A stretch of DNA of 64,000 bases from Actinomycetes bacterium (GCA_029782355.1 JAKOUY010000037.1:186001-250000); one strand, 5' to 3'; shown: positions 7,784-16,639, counted from the first letter of the stretch. The notes: generated from the letters alone by a model not told the origin. Made by a program: numbers and translations.

Positions 7784-9097
7784 GTGCCCACCAGCGCGCC
7801 GCGTCGGGTCATCCTGCACGTCGACATGGATGCCTTCTACGCCAGCGTCGAGTTGCGCCGGCACCCTGAGCTGGCCGGCAAGCCGGTGGCGGTCGGTGGC
7901 ACCGGGCGCCGCGGGGTCATTGCCGCGGCCTCCTACGAGGCCCGCCGCTACGGCGTGCGCTCGGCGATGCCGACGGTCACCGCCCAGCGCGCCTGCCCCG
8001 GCCTGGTGCTCCTGGCCGGCGACCACCAGCACTACGCCGAGGTCAGCGAGCAGGTCCAGGCCATCTTCGCCACGATCACCCCACTGGTGGAGCCGTTGGC
8101 CCTCGACGAGGCGTTCCTCGACGTCACCGGTTCCCGTCGTCGGGCCGGATCGGCGGCTGCGCTGGCGGCCGAGCTTCGCCGGCGGATCGACGCCGAGCTC
8201 GGCCTGGCGTGCTCGGTCGGGGTGGCTCCGAACAAGTTCCTCGCCAAGCTGGCCTCCAAGGCGGCCAAGCCGGTGAGCACGCCGACGGGGGTCCGAGCCG
8301 GTCCTGGCGTGGTCGAGATCCGCCCCGGCGAGGAGCTGACCTTCCTGCACCCGTTGGCCGTCGAGGCACTGTGGGGCGTCGGGCCGGCGACGCTGGCCAA
8401 GCTCGACCGGCTCGGGGTCCGCACCGTCGGCGACCTTGCCGCTCTCGATCGACGCGCCGTGGTCGCCGCCCTCGGGCGGGCGGTCGGCGACCACCTCCAC
8501 GACCTGGCCTGGGGGCGCGACGAGCGCCCGGTCGAGCCGCAGCGGGTGGTCAAGTCGATCGGTCACGAGGAGACCTTCGCCACGGATCGGTTCACGGCCG
8601 ACGAGCTGCGGGTCGAGCTGGTCCGCCTGGCCGACGGGGTGGCCGGCCGGCTGCGTGGGGCCGGACTGGCGGCGCGAACGCTGACGCTGAAGGTCCGCTT
8701 CGCCGGATTCGACACGATCACCCGCTCGGTCACCGTGACCACGCCCGTGGACACCGCCCATGGGGTGGTCCGTGCCGTCGACCCGTTGCTGGCGGCGATC
8801 GACCCGAGCCCCGGGGTGCGCCTGCTGGGGGTCAGCGCGGCGAACTTCACCGCCCCGCACCAGCAGCTGCAGTTGGGCCTCGACGCCACCCCCGGTCGGG
8901 CAGCCGCCGAGGCATCCGGGTGGCACGACGCCGAGCAGGCCGTCGATCGCATCCGGGCCCGCTACGGCAGCACGGCGATCGGCGCGGCCAGTGCCCTGGA
9001 GGCGGCGCCGGGCGCCGCCGGACCGGGCTCCGGTCGGGCCCGGCGGGCGCTGCGCGTCGTGCGCCGTGGCGCCCAGCAGTGGGGTCCGGACGGCTGA
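7784..9097 (+). CDS. dinB: DNA polymerase IV (Y-family)
   Basis: Error-prone translesion polymerase of 437 residues from a GTG start. The catalytic palm motifs HVDMDAFYASVE (about 12-23) and LDEAFLDVT supply the metal-binding acidic residues. The helix-hairpin-helix thumb segment LWGVGPATLAKL and a complete little-finger domain follow. The extreme C-terminus is a basic Arg-rich tail and no clear beta-clamp-binding motif was recognised. It follows pmt closely, and I see no LexA-type box upstream, so SOS control is not evident. Confidence 0.93.
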   Translation: MPTSAPRRVILHVDMDAFYASVELRRHPELAGKPVAVGGTGRRGVIAAASYEARRYGVRSAMPTVTAQRACPGLVLLAGDHQHYAEVSEQVQAIFATITPLVEPLALDEAFLDVTGSRRRAGSAAALAAELRRRIDAELGLACSVGVAPNKFLAKLASKAAKPVSTPTGVRAGPGVVEIRPGEELTFLHPLAVEALWGVGPATLAKLDRLGVRTVGDLAALDRRAVVAALGRAVGDHLHDLAWGRDERPVEPQRVVKSIGHEETFATDRFTADELRVELVRLADGVAGRLRGAGLAARTLTLKVRFAGFDTITRSVTVTTPVDTAHGVVRAVDPLLAAIDPSPGVRLLGVSAANFTAPHQQLQLGLDATPGRAAAEASGWHDAEQAVDRIRARYGSTAIGAASALEAAPGAAGPGSGRARRALRVVRRGAQQWGPDG

Positions 9098-9106
9098 GTC
9101 GTCGCG

Positions 9107-9135
9107 TTGTCCGATCCGGTGATTCGTGTCAAGAT
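9107..9135 (+). promoter_or_regulatory. Possible promoter of the DUF3040 gene
   Basis: TTGTCC (9107-9112) and CAAGAT (9130-9135) are separated by 17 bases and sit about 50 bases before the ATG at 9185. This is reasonable sigma70-like geometry with weak hexamers. Confidence 0.3.
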
Positions 9136-9184
9136 GAGCGGGTGGCGGGGTCACCCGCTCAGCCGTGGGACTGCTGGAGGGTCC

Positions 9185-9520
9185 ATGCCGCTTTCCGAAC
9201 ACGAACAGCGCATCCTTCGCCAGATCGAGGAGCACCTCCAGCGTGACCACACCTTCGCCCGCGACCTGCGCCCCGGCAGCCCGGTGGTCCGTCATCGGCT
9301 GGTCGGCTGGATCGCCGCCACGGTCGCGCTGTTCGTCGCCGCGGTGTTCGGGATGATGGTGCACCCGCTGGTCGGGTTCGCCCTGTTCGTCGGGGCGGTG
9401 GCCGCGGCGCTGATGGTCGAGGCCCAGGTCCGCGAGGTCGCCGATCAGCGCCTGGCCGGTCTGGCCGAGGCGGCCCGGGCCCGGCGGGCGAAGTCCAACG
9501 CCCCGACCGATCCGGACTGA
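9185..9520 (+). CDS. DUF3040 family membrane protein
   Basis: A 111-residue protein beginning with the characteristic LSEHEQRIL, an amphipathic helix. Two transmembrane helices lie at about 42-60 and 63-80, followed by a charged tail. DUF3040 proteins are common in Actinobacteria, often near the mraZ/dinB region, and their function is unknown. The ATG at 9185 is supported by a GGAGG ribosome binding site at about 9176-9180. An upstream in-frame start at 9107 would add 26 residues with no support. The gene ends 22 bases from the convergent transglutaminase gene. Confidence 0.85.
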   Translation: MPLSEHEQRILRQIEEHLQRDHTFARDLRPGSPVVRHRLVGWIAATVALFVAAVFGMMVHPLVGFALFVGAVAAALMVEAQVREVADQRLAGLAEAARARRAKSNAPTDPD

Positions 9521-9526
9521 GCGGAC

Positions 9527-9542
9527 CCGGCTCGCTGGCCGG
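9527..9542. terminator. Hairpin in the convergent gap after the DUF3040 gene
   Basis: CCGGC (9527-9531) and GCCGG (9538-9542) enclose a 6-base loop between two convergent genes. There is no T-tract, so it is only a candidate bidirectional terminator. Confidence 0.35.
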
Positions 9543-11792
9543 CTAGAGGACCTGGCGGGGGTCCAGCAGCCCGCGCAGCCGCTGGCGCCACGGCAGTGCC
9601 CGGCGGCAGTCGTCGCGGATGTGCGCGGCGAGGGCCTCGCTCTCGGCCACCTGATCCGGGGACGGCTCGCCGCCGCTGTACATCGCCACGGTGACCTGAT
9701 CGGCCAGACGGGCAACCGCCCGGGCGTCGACCGTGCGGGCGTGCAGGTTGGCGCACGACTGGGCGACCGACGGGGCCGGCAGGCCGGGATCGTGCCCGGC
9801 ACCGACGCGCGACATCGCCCGCTCGGCCTCGTGCCAGGCCGCCAGGATCCGGTCGGCCGGGTCGGGGCCGTACCGGGCCCGGCGCCGGCGGCGAACCAGC
9901 TCGGGCATCGCCAGCAGCCAGCCGGCCACCGCGGCGGCGGCGATGGCCAGCCACCACCATGGGCTGAAGCTGCTGTCGTGCGCCGTCGCCGGGTCGGCGG
10001 CGACCGTGGGTGGGGTGGGCGGGTTGGCCTGGTCGGGCGGCGGCTCCGCCGCCTGGGGCGTCGAGTCCGCCGGCACGCTGTCGGGCGGCTGGGTGTCGGC
10101 CGTCTGCTGATCGGGCGGCGGCGCCTGGCCGTCCTGCTGGGCGCTGATCCCGGTCACCGCCTCGTTGCCGGGTTCACCGCGACCCGGTGTCGGTTCGAAG
10201 GCGACCCAGCCGATGCCGTCGAACCACACCTCCGGCCAGGCGTGGGCGTACCGGCCGGCCACGTGGTACAGGCCGTCGGCGCCCAACTCGCCCGGGGTGA
10301 AGCCGACGGCCACCCGGGCGGGCAGCCCCATCATCCGGGCGATGGTGGCGTAGGTGGCCGAGAACTGCTCGCAGTACCCGGTGCGGATCTCCAGGAACTG
10401 GCGCATCGCGTCGGCGCTGTGGCCGCGGGGCACGTTGACGCTGTAGGTGAAGTGGTCGCGGAAGAACGACTGCAGGGCGAGGGCCTCGTCGTAGGGCGTC
10501 GAGGCGCTGGCCGCGATCTGCCGGGCGATGTCGGCGGCCTCACGCGGCAGGCCGTCGGGCAGGCGGAGGTAGATCGGGTCGGGGGGTCGTGACGCCGTGG
10601 CCGCGGCCAGGCGGGCAGGGTCGGTGGACGGTTGCACCGAGTCGACGACGAAGCGATCGCCGCGCTGCAACGGCTGATCGTTGAGGGTCAGGAGCGACTG
10701 CGAATCGCCGGCCCACTGCAGATCGACGGCGGTGTCCACGGCGACGGCGTGGAACGCCGCCGGCACGATCTTGCCGCGCAGCGCGCCGATCGTGATGGTC
10801 TGCTCGATGTGGTGACCGTCCGGGCTCCCGCCGAACTGCCCTGTCGCGTCGGACAGCGACTCCGGTGCCGGGCTCCAGGTGTTGCCGTCGAACTCGGCGA
10901 GCCCCATCAGCCGCCAGTAGGCGGCGTGGTCGGCACGCACCGAGAACATCTCGACGTTGGACTGGTTGACCAGATGGGGGCGGACCTCGACCAGTGGACT
11001 GACGATGGTGGTGGTCTCGGCGTGCCGCCGGCGGGTGTCGAGCAGGCTGCGCTGGCGGGCACCGGGCAGGTGCGGGGCGGCGGCCGCCGCCGCCGTGGCG
11101 CACAGCGCGGCGATGGCCACCACAGCGGGCGCCAGGCGGGCCAAGCGTGGCCGTCGCCCGCCGACCCACGGTTCCTGCTGGGCGCGGTGGGCGCTGCGCA
11201 GGATGGCCGTGACGACCACGGCCGAGGCGATCCACGCCGCGGCCATCGGGATCCGCAGGCGATCGGCGCCGAGTGCCGAGGTGAACACGAAGACGACGAG
11301 CGTGGGCACGACGGCTTCGCCCCGACCGTAGGCCCGGAAGGCGAAGGCGTCGGCCAGCGGGGCACACACCCCGACCAGCGCGGCGGCGGCCGTGGCGAAG
11401 GCGCCACGGCCCACCACCGGGGCGACGGTGGCCGAGAACTGGTCGAGGACCAGGCGCAGGTCGGCGCGCAGGGCCGAGATCGTGTCGGCCGAGGGCAGGA
11501 TGCCGCCGAGCGCCGTGCGCGGGTGGAAGACCACGCCGGCGGCGGCCACCGTGCCGGCCACGGCGATCGGCAGGGCCAGGACGATGGGGACGCGCAGCGC
11601 CCGCCCGAGCGCCGCCAGGGCGTGCCCGACGACCACCACGGCCAGCATCGGGGCGAGGTACGACCAGCCGGTGAACAGCCGGCACATCGACACCGCGGTC
11701 ACTGCGGTGAGCCCGGTGAGGGCCAACGTGGCCCAGGTGTGGAACGGCCGGCCGCCACCATCGACGGCACCGGCGCCGGCGCGACCGCTCAC
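9543..11792 (-). CDS. TgpA-like membrane transglutaminase (DUF3488/DUF4129)
   Basis: Membrane protein of 749 residues. The N-terminal third has several hydrophobic helices (DUF3488/TgpA type). An extracytoplasmic transglutaminase-like domain follows, with Cys in RTGYCEQFSATY (about 472), His in YAHAWPEVW (about 518) and Asp in WFDGIGW as the likely catalytic triad. A Pro/Asp-rich linker, one transmembrane helix and a cytoplasmic DUF4129-like domain complete it. The GTG at 11792 overlaps the DUF58 stop (GTGA). MoxR-DUF58-TgpA operons are widespread; the natural substrate of the transglutaminase domain is unknown. Confidence 0.88.
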   Translation of the reverse strand: MSGRAGAGAVDGGGRPFHTWATLALTGLTAVTAVSMCRLFTGWSYLAPMLAVVVVGHALAALGRALRVPIVLALPIAVAGTVAAAGVVFHPRTALGGILPSADTISALRADLRLVLDQFSATVAPVVGRGAFATAAAALVGVCAPLADAFAFRAYGRGEAVVPTLVVFVFTSALGADRLRIPMAAAWIASAVVVTAILRSAHRAQQEPWVGGRRPRLARLAPAVVAIAALCATAAAAAAPHLPGARQRSLLDTRRRHAETTTIVSPLVEVRPHLVNQSNVEMFSVRADHAAYWRLMGLAEFDGNTWSPAPESLSDATGQFGGSPDGHHIEQTITIGALRGKIVPAAFHAVAVDTAVDLQWAGDSQSLLTLNDQPLQRGDRFVVDSVQPSTDPARLAAATASRPPDPIYLRLPDGLPREAADIARQIAASASTPYDEALALQSFFRDHFTYSVNVPRGHSADAMRQFLEIRTGYCEQFSATYATIARMMGLPARVAVGFTPGELGADGLYHVAGRYAHAWPEVWFDGIGWVAFEPTPGRGEPGNEAVTGISAQQDGQAPPPDQQTADTQPPDSVPADSTPQAAEPPPDQANPPTPPTVAADPATAHDSSFSPWWWLAIAAAAVAGWLLAMPELVRRRRRARYGPDPADRILAAWHEAERAMSRVGAGHDPGLPAPSVAQSCANLHARTVDARAVARLADQVTVAMYSGGEPSPDQVAESEALAAHIRDDCRRALPWRQRLRGLLDPRQVL

Positions 11793-13006
11793 CGACCCGC
11801 TCCCGGGCGGGACCGCATGGCACCGAGCGAGACATCCCCGACCAGGCGGTTCCACGATGCGGCCAGGTTGGCCAGCGACGAGCCGTCGACCGTCAGCGCG
11901 CCACTGGCCGCGCCGGCGACCGCAGCGGAGGGGCCGGGGGCGCCGGCCCCGGGCCCGCCGGCCGCCGGCGAGCCGGCCGCAGCGGTGGTGATGGTGACCA
12001 CGGTCTGGTTGCGGCCGAGCTGGGCGCGTGCCGCTCCGACGAACGCGCTGGCGGGCTGATCGGTGACCAGGACGACGACTCCCAGGCCCTCCGGCGTCGA
12101 CGGACCGGGCGGGACCGGCGCCGGGCCGCGCGCCGGCTCGATCAGCGCCAGGCCGCGCATGGCCACCCGCAGGACGTCCGGCCCCCGCCAATCGGCGTCC
12201 TGGCTGACGACCCGCAGCTCCAACTCGGTGGGGGCGCAGGCCGCCAGCACGCTGGCCGCGGCCGACACGGCGCGCTCGAAGGCGTCGTGATCGGCGATCA
12301 GCGCGTCGAGGGCGATGGTCACCCGGCGCAACTCGTCGTCGGCGTGCTCGCGCACCAGCAGGTTGGTCGACCGGGCGCTGTGCTTCCAGCTGATCTTGCG
12401 CGGTTCGTCGCCGGGGGCGTAGTCGCGCAGGCCGTGGAAGTCGATCCCGCCCTGGGCCACGGCCTTGGCCTTCAGCAGCTGCCCGAGCACCCCGGGCGAG
12501 CCGATGCGCGGTGGGGCGAGGGTCACCGTGACGGGCAGGACGACGACCTCGTCGACCTCGGCGAGTCGATGGGTGCGCGACGCCAGACCCAGCGGGTCGG
12601 TCCGCCGGGCCTGCAGCGGGCCGCAGCGCAGCACGCCGCGGCGGGTTGCCGGGATCGAGTACGTCGCGTCGGTGGACTGCCCGGCGCCGAGCGGGGCCAG
12701 CGTCATCGTCGCCCCGCCCATGCCGTCGACCCGTTCCCACAGGGACAGCTCGGGGGAGCGATGGGCGCCGCGCTGAGTGACGGTCATCGTCACCGAGATC
12801 GGCGAGCCGGCCACCGGCGACGGCGGGTCGGTGGCGCGCGAGACGGACAGTCGCGGGCGGCGGGTGTTGGCCACGACGACGGCCACGAGCACGGTGGCGA
12901 CCAACGCCGCACCGATCACGTACATCTCGATCAGCCCGAAGACCCGGCCGGTGGCGAAGGCCGCGGCAGCGGCCAGCAGTGCCGCCACGCCGTGGCGGCC
13001 CGGCAT
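11789..13006 (-). CDS. DUF58 protein with vWA-like fold
   Basis: A 405-residue protein. Two hydrophobic helices at about 5-20 and 27-45 anchor it. A beta-rich region follows, and then the DUF58 signature LRDYAPGDEPRKISWK, usually preceding a von Willebrand A-like domain. The C-terminal part contains an Ala/Gly/Pro-rich low-complexity insert (about 340-375). The ATG at 13006 shares one base with the MoxR stop (TGATG). DUF58 proteins act with MoxR ATPases in assembly or envelope functions; the exact role here is not shown by the sequence. Confidence 0.87.
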   Translation of the reverse strand: MPGRHGVAALLAAAAAFATGRVFGLIEMYVIGAALVATVLVAVVVANTRRPRLSVSRATDPPSPVAGSPISVTMTVTQRGAHRSPELSLWERVDGMGGATMTLAPLGAGQSTDATYSIPATRRGVLRCGPLQARRTDPLGLASRTHRLAEVDEVVVLPVTVTLAPPRIGSPGVLGQLLKAKAVAQGGIDFHGLRDYAPGDEPRKISWKHSARSTNLLVREHADDELRRVTIALDALIADHDAFERAVSAAASVLAACAPTELELRVVSQDADWRGPDVLRVAMRGLALIEPARGPAPVPPGPSTPEGLGVVVLVTDQPASAFVGAARAQLGRNQTVVTITTAAAGSPAAGGPGAGAPGPSAAVAGAASGALTVDGSSLANLAASWNRLVGDVSLGAMRSRPGAGR

Positions 13007-14001
13007 CAGCGGGCCTCCGGCACCGGCACCCTGGCGAGGATCTCGTTGATCGCCGAGGCGCCGGTGAACCCGCGCCCGGCCGCGTCGCCGCGGACGATGA
13101 CCCGGTGGGCGAGCACCGCCTGGGCGACGTCGTGGACGTCGCCGGGCACCACGAAGTCGCGACCGCGGGTGGCGGCGCACGCCTGGGCGGCACGGGCCAG
13201 CTGCAGCGTGCCACGGGGGGACACCCCGAGCAGGAACGCCGGGTGACGCCGGCTGGCTTCGGCCAGGTCGACCAGGTAGGCCTTGACGCCCGAGGCCATG
13301 CGGACGTTGCGCACCGCCCCGATCATCGCCCGGACCTCGGCGGCCGACACCACCGGGCGGACCGTGGCGGCCGCCGTGGTGGTCGAGCCGAGGATGTCCA
13401 ACTCGGCGCTGCGATCGGGGTAGCCGAGCGACAGGCGCATCAGGAAGCGGTCGAGCTGGCTCTCCGGCAGGCGGAAGGTGCCCTCGTGCTCGACCGGGTT
13501 CTGGGTCGCCACGACCATGAACGGGCGGGACAGCGGGTGCGAGGTGCCGTCGGCGGAGACCTGACGCTCCTCCATCGCCTCGAGCAGCGCCGACTGGGTC
13601 TTCGGCGAGGCTCGGTTGATCTCGTCGGCCAGGACGATGTTGGCGAAGATCGGGCCGGGTTGGAACACGAAGCTGTCCGTGGCCCGCTGCAGGATGCTGA
13701 CCCCGATGAGGTCGCCCGGCAGCATGTCCGGGGTGAACTGGACCCGCTTCCAGGTGCACTCGATCGAGCCGGCCAGGGCCTTGGCCAAGCTGGTCTTGCC
13801 GACGCCGGGAACGTCCTCGATCAGCAGGTGACCTTCGGCCAGCAGGCACACCACGGCCAGGTCGACCTGGGACTTCTTGCCGAGCAGGACCGAGCAGATG
13901 TTGCTGGTGATCGCCTCGAACAACGAGGAGAAGGTCCGTGGCGGTGCCGAGGGGGGCGCGGTGGTCGGCGCAGCGGTCGGCGCGGAGGACGGGGCGGTCA
14001 C
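13006..14001 (-). CDS. MoxR-family AAA+ ATPase
   Basis: Cytoplasmic AAA+ chaperone-like ATPase of 331 residues. The Walker A motif VPGVGKT is at about 64-70, the Walker B VLADEINRA near 123-131, and ATQNPVEHEGTF is the family sensor-1 region. The first 22 residues are Ala/Pro/Thr-rich. It leads a three-gene operon with DUF58 and TgpA-like genes. The GTG at 14001 is 8 bases after a TACCCT hexamer, and no ribosome binding site is seen. Confidence 0.93.
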   Translation of the reverse strand: MTAPSSAPTAAPTTAPPSAPPRTFSSLFEAITSNICSVLLGKKSQVDLAVVCLLAEGHLLIEDVPGVGKTSLAKALAGSIECTWKRVQFTPDMLPGDLIGVSILQRATDSFVFQPGPIFANIVLADEINRASPKTQSALLEAMEERQVSADGTSHPLSRPFMVVATQNPVEHEGTFRLPESQLDRFLMRLSLGYPDRSAELDILGSTTTAAATVRPVVSAAEVRAMIGAVRNVRMASGVKAYLVDLAEASRRHPAFLLGVSPRGTLQLARAAQACAATRGRDFVVPGDVHDVAQAVLAHRVIVRGDAAGRGFTGASAINEILARVPVPEAR

Positions 14002-14009
14002 GGCCAGAC

Positions 14010-14015
14010 AGGGTA
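14010..14015 (-). promoter_or_regulatory. Predicted -10 hexamer of the moxR operon (leaderless)
   Basis: TACCCT on the minus strand, 8 bases before the GTG at 14001, divergent from the ROK kinase promoter about 65 bases away. Confidence 0.42.
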
Positions 14016-14080
14016 GACGTCGCCGGTGGGGATTCCCGTGCAGTCGATCGGCCGCGAGCCCACGTGACGGCGAGGACTTG

Positions 14081-14086
14081 TACGGT
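14081..14086 (+). promoter_or_regulatory. Predicted -10 hexamer of the ROK kinase gene (leaderless)
   Basis: TACGGT followed by exactly 7 bases and the GTG at 14094. Confidence 0.55.
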
Positions 14087-14093
14087 GTCGGTC

Positions 14094-15008
14094 GTGAGCC
14101 GCTGCTACCTCGCCGTGGTCATCGGGGGGACTCGGCTCCTGGCGGGCGTGGTCGACGACACCGGTCAGGTGGTGGTCCGCGATCGCATCGGGACCCCCCA
14201 GCGCGACGTCTGGTCGGCGCTGCGCCGCCTGGTGCTCCGGGTCATCGCCGCCGCCCCGGAGCCTCCGGTGGCCTGCGGGATCGGCTGTGGCGGACCGATG
14301 AACCCGGTGGACCGCACGGTCAGCCCGCTGCACATCCCGTCGTGGGTCGACTTCCCGCTGGCGGACCAGCTCGAGGGTGCCACCCAGCTGGCGGCCGTGC
14401 TGGACAACGACGCCAAGGCGATGGCGCTCGGCGAGCGGTGGTGCGGGGCCGCGGTCGGCATCGACGACTTCGTCGGGGTGGTCATCGGCGCCGGAGTCGG
14501 TGGCGGCATCGTCAGCGGTGGGCGCCTGCTGCGTGGCCGGATGGGCAACGCCGGGCACATCGGCCACGTGATCGTCGAGCCCGGCGGGCGTCCGTGCCCG
14601 TGCGGGGGCACCGGATGCCTGGAGGCCTACTGCAGCGGGTCGGCGATCGAGCAGGAGACCGGACGCTCGCCGCTGCGCGCCTCCGCCGCCATCGTCGAGC
14701 GCACCGGGTTGCTGGTCGGGCGGGCCGTTGCCAGCGTGGCGCCGCTCCTCGACACCCGCCTCGCCGTGGTCGGTGGCACCATCGCCCTGTCGTACGGCGA
14801 GCCGTTCTTCGCCGCGGCCAACGCCGAGCTGGCCGGGCGGGCCAAGCTGTCGTTCCTGGCCGGCCTGCAGGTCGTCCCGTCGCTGCTCGGCACCGCGGCA
14901 CCCCTGGTCGGTGCGGCGTCGCTGGCCCGCTCGCTGGCCGACGGCACGCCCACGCCGGCGGCGGCCGGCCCGGGAACTCCGCCCAGCGCTCCCGGCGGGG
15001 CGCTCTAG
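14094..15008 (+). CDS. ROK-family sugar kinase, probably glucokinase
   Basis: Cytoplasmic hexokinase-fold protein of 304 residues. VIGGTRLLAGVVD near the N-terminus is the ATP phosphate loop; the usual acidic residue before IGG is replaced by Val in this reading. The catalytic Asp lies in LDNDAKAMALGE. The ROK zinc motif is intact as GHIGH followed by CPCGGTGCLE. Glucokinase is the commonest actinobacterial activity for this type, but fructokinase, N-acetylmannosamine kinase or a DNA-binding-free ROK regulator are alternatives. The GTG at 14094 is supported by the TACGGT motif; an earlier start would overlap the moxR gene. Confidence 0.85.
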   Translation: MSRCYLAVVIGGTRLLAGVVDDTGQVVVRDRIGTPQRDVWSALRRLVLRVIAAAPEPPVACGIGCGGPMNPVDRTVSPLHIPSWVDFPLADQLEGATQLAAVLDNDAKAMALGERWCGAAVGIDDFVGVVIGAGVGGGIVSGGRLLRGRMGNAGHIGHVIVEPGGRPCPCGGTGCLEAYCSGSAIEQETGRSPLRASAAIVERTGLLVGRAVASVAPLLDTRLAVVGGTIALSYGEPFFAAANAELAGRAKLSFLAGLQVVPSLLGTAAPLVGAASLARSLADGTPTPAAAGPGTPPSAPGGAL

Positions 15009-15011
15009 TCT
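15006..15011 (+). promoter_or_regulatory. Predicted -10 hexamer before the small protein-HNH-ligase operon
   Basis: TAGTCT overlaps the ROK kinase stop (TAG) and is followed by exactly 7 bases and the GTG at 15019. Confidence 0.55.
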
Positions 15012-15018
15012 GACCGCC

Positions 15019-15285
15019 GTGTGGCTGCGGATCGCCTGGGCAGTGGTGCGCCGCCCGCGGTTGTGGCCGACCGCGGTGCGCCAGGTCCGCCGGCTGGCCC
15101 CGACCGGGTGGTGGCGGCGACGCCCGTTCCTGCCCGTCCCGTCACCCGCCTACGTGGCCTTCCGCGCCGTCACCCAGCACGGTGGTGACCCGCCGTCCGG
15201 CACCGCTCGGTCCGCCGCCGCCACGATGACGGCGGACGACGTCGTCGACTACCTCCGCTGGTGCCGGCTCGGAGCCCGATCGTGA
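15019..15285 (+). CDS. Small basic protein upstream of HNH nuclease, unknown function
   Basis: An 88-residue Arg/Trp/Pro-rich protein with no signal peptide or clear membrane helix. Visible segments are RQVRRLAPTGWWRRRPFLP in the middle and DDVVDYLRWCR at the C-terminus. I believe similar short proteins ending in YLRWCR occur next to HNH genes in other actinobacteria, but I cannot search. The stop overlaps the HNH GTG (GTGA), so the two are translationally coupled. The GTG start is supported by the upstream TAGTCT. Confidence 0.72.
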   Translation: MWLRIAWAVVRRPRLWPTAVRQVRRLAPTGWWRRRPFLPVPSPAYVAFRAVTQHGGDPPSGTARSAAATMTADDVVDYLRWCRLGARS

Positions 15286-15782
15286 CCAAGGCATTGGTCC
15301 TCAACTCGACGTACGAGCCGCTGTCGGTGGTGCCGACCCGGCGAGCGGCGTGCCTGGTCCTGCTGGACAAGGCCGAGTTGGTGGCCGACGACGGCAGCGT
15401 GCTGCGCTCGGCCCGGCTGGCCATCCCGGCCCCGTCGGTGGTCCGCTTGCGGACCATGGTGCGGATCCCGTTCCAGCGAGCGGTGACGATGTCCCGCCGG
15501 GCCGTGTTCACCCGTGACGACCATCGCTGCCAGTACTGCGGCGGGCCGGCCGACTCGATCGACCACATCGTGCCGCGGTCGCGAGGCGGGCTGCACGAGT
15601 GGGACAACGTCGCCGCGGCGTGCCGGCCCTGCAACCTGTCCAAGCGCGATCGGACCCCACGAGAGGCCGGGATGGTCCTGGCCCGTCCGGCGCGGGCGCC
15701 GCGCCATCCGTCGTGGGTGGTGGTGGTCGCGGCCGGTGTGGTGCCCGAGGCGTGGAAGCCGTACCTGGCGCTGGCCAGTTGA
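15282..15782 (+). CDS. HNH endonuclease family protein
   Basis: A 166-residue protein. The first ~75 residues (starting TKALVLNSTYEPLSVV) are the N-terminal part typical of chromosomal actinobacterial HNH proteins. The HNH/zinc core lies at about 85-130: CQYCGG, DSIDHIVPRSRGG, WDNVAAACRPCN, with two CxxC zinc pairs and the DH catalytic pair. The natural DNA or RNA substrate is unknown; this kind of stand-alone HNH is not a homing or restriction enzyme by context. It overlaps genes on both sides (GTGA upstream, TTGA downstream). Confidence 0.88.
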   Translation: MTKALVLNSTYEPLSVVPTRRAACLVLLDKAELVADDGSVLRSARLAIPAPSVVRLRTMVRIPFQRAVTMSRRAVFTRDDHRCQYCGGPADSIDHIVPRSRGGLHEWDNVAAACRPCNLSKRDRTPREAGMVLARPARAPRHPSWVVVVAAGVVPEAWKPYLALAS

Positions 15783-16492
15783 GCGTTCCGGCCCGCCTGG
15801 TCGAGCTGCCCGGGACGGTCGGCGAGCTGCACGACCGACGGGCGGACGACGCCGATCTCGCTCGATGGCCGGTGCAGTGGTGGTGGTGCCGGCCGCGCAC
15901 CGCGGCGCTCGTGCTCGGGAGCGCGCAACCGGTCGAGGCCGTCGACGGCGAGGCCTGCGCGTCGGCCGGCGTCGAGGTCGTCCGCCGGCGCAGCGGCGGC
16001 AGCGCCGTGCTGGTGGTGCCGGGCGAGGTGGTGTGGGTCGATCTCGTCGCCTCGACCGCCGTCGCCGACCGTCTCGGATGGCTCGCCGACCTGCGGGCGA
16101 CGATGATCGCGGTCGGCGAGTGCTGGGCTGGCGCCCTGGAGTCGGTTGGTGTCGCCGGGGTGGTGCACCGCGGCGGCATGGTCCGCCCGCCGGCCAGCGA
16201 GCAGGTGTGCTTCGCCGGCGTCGGTCCCGGTGAGGTCCTCGACCGGCGCGGCGTCAAGCTGGTCGGCATCTCTCAGCGGCGGACCTCGTCGTCGGTGCGG
16301 GTCCAGGCGATGTGCCATCGGGTGTGGCGGGCCGAGCGCTATGCCGCCCTGCTGCGCGGCGGTCTGGCCGGCACGACCCCGCCGGTGACCTCCACCACCG
16401 CCGCCGTCGTCGACGTCGCCGAGGAGCGGCTGGTGCGGGCGCTGGTCGCCGCCGCCACCACCGTGCTGGACGTCGTCACCGTCGACGGCTGA
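15779..16492 (+). CDS. Lipoate-protein-ligase-like (LplA/BPL family) protein
   Basis: A 237-residue protein of the lipoyl/biotinyl transferase fold. RRRSGGSAVLV at about 70-80 matches the RRxSGGG substrate loop. KLVGISQRR near 160 contains the lysine expected to contact lipoyl-AMP. It lacks the C-terminal accessory domain of E. coli LplA. Ligase, octanoyltransferase or a sulfur-metabolism (sLpl-like) role cannot be told apart from sequence. The TTG at 15779 is chosen because it overlaps the HNH stop (TTGA) and the protein fold begins within 10 residues; start confidence is moderate. Confidence 0.72.
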   Translation: MSVPARLVELPGTVGELHDRRADDADLARWPVQWWWCRPRTAALVLGSAQPVEAVDGEACASAGVEVVRRRSGGSAVLVVPGEVVWVDLVASTAVADRLGWLADLRATMIAVGECWAGALESVGVAGVVHRGGMVRPPASEQVCFAGVGPGEVLDRRGVKLVGISQRRTSSSVRVQAMCHRVWRAERYAALLRGGLAGTTPPVTSTTAAVVDVAEERLVRALVAAATTVLDVVTVDG

Positions 16493-16620
16493 TCGCCCCC
16501 GGCCACGGGTCGGGACCGGCCCGCGGCGCTGACCGCCTGACCTCCCCACGTGTGGTGATCCTCGACGACCGACGGACCCGCCGGCCCATCGTCCCGCCCG
16601 CACGCTCCCGCCCATCGGCC

Positions 16621-16639
16621 GGGCCGGCCGCGCCGGCCC
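16621..16639 (+). terminator. GC-rich hairpin after the lipoate-ligase-like gene
   Basis: GGGCCGG (16621-16627) and CCGGCCC (16633-16639) form a perfect 7-bp stem with a 5-base loop, about 130 bases after the upstream stop codon. There is no T-tract; a terminator role is tentative. Confidence 0.35.

Noticed and set aside
6551-9802. A 1083-codon minus-strand frame reaching across pmt, dinB and the DUF3040 gene
   Set aside because: Only its last 106 codons, after the divergent promoter region, look like a membrane protein and couple to the IMPase gene. The rest is antisense to recognised genes.
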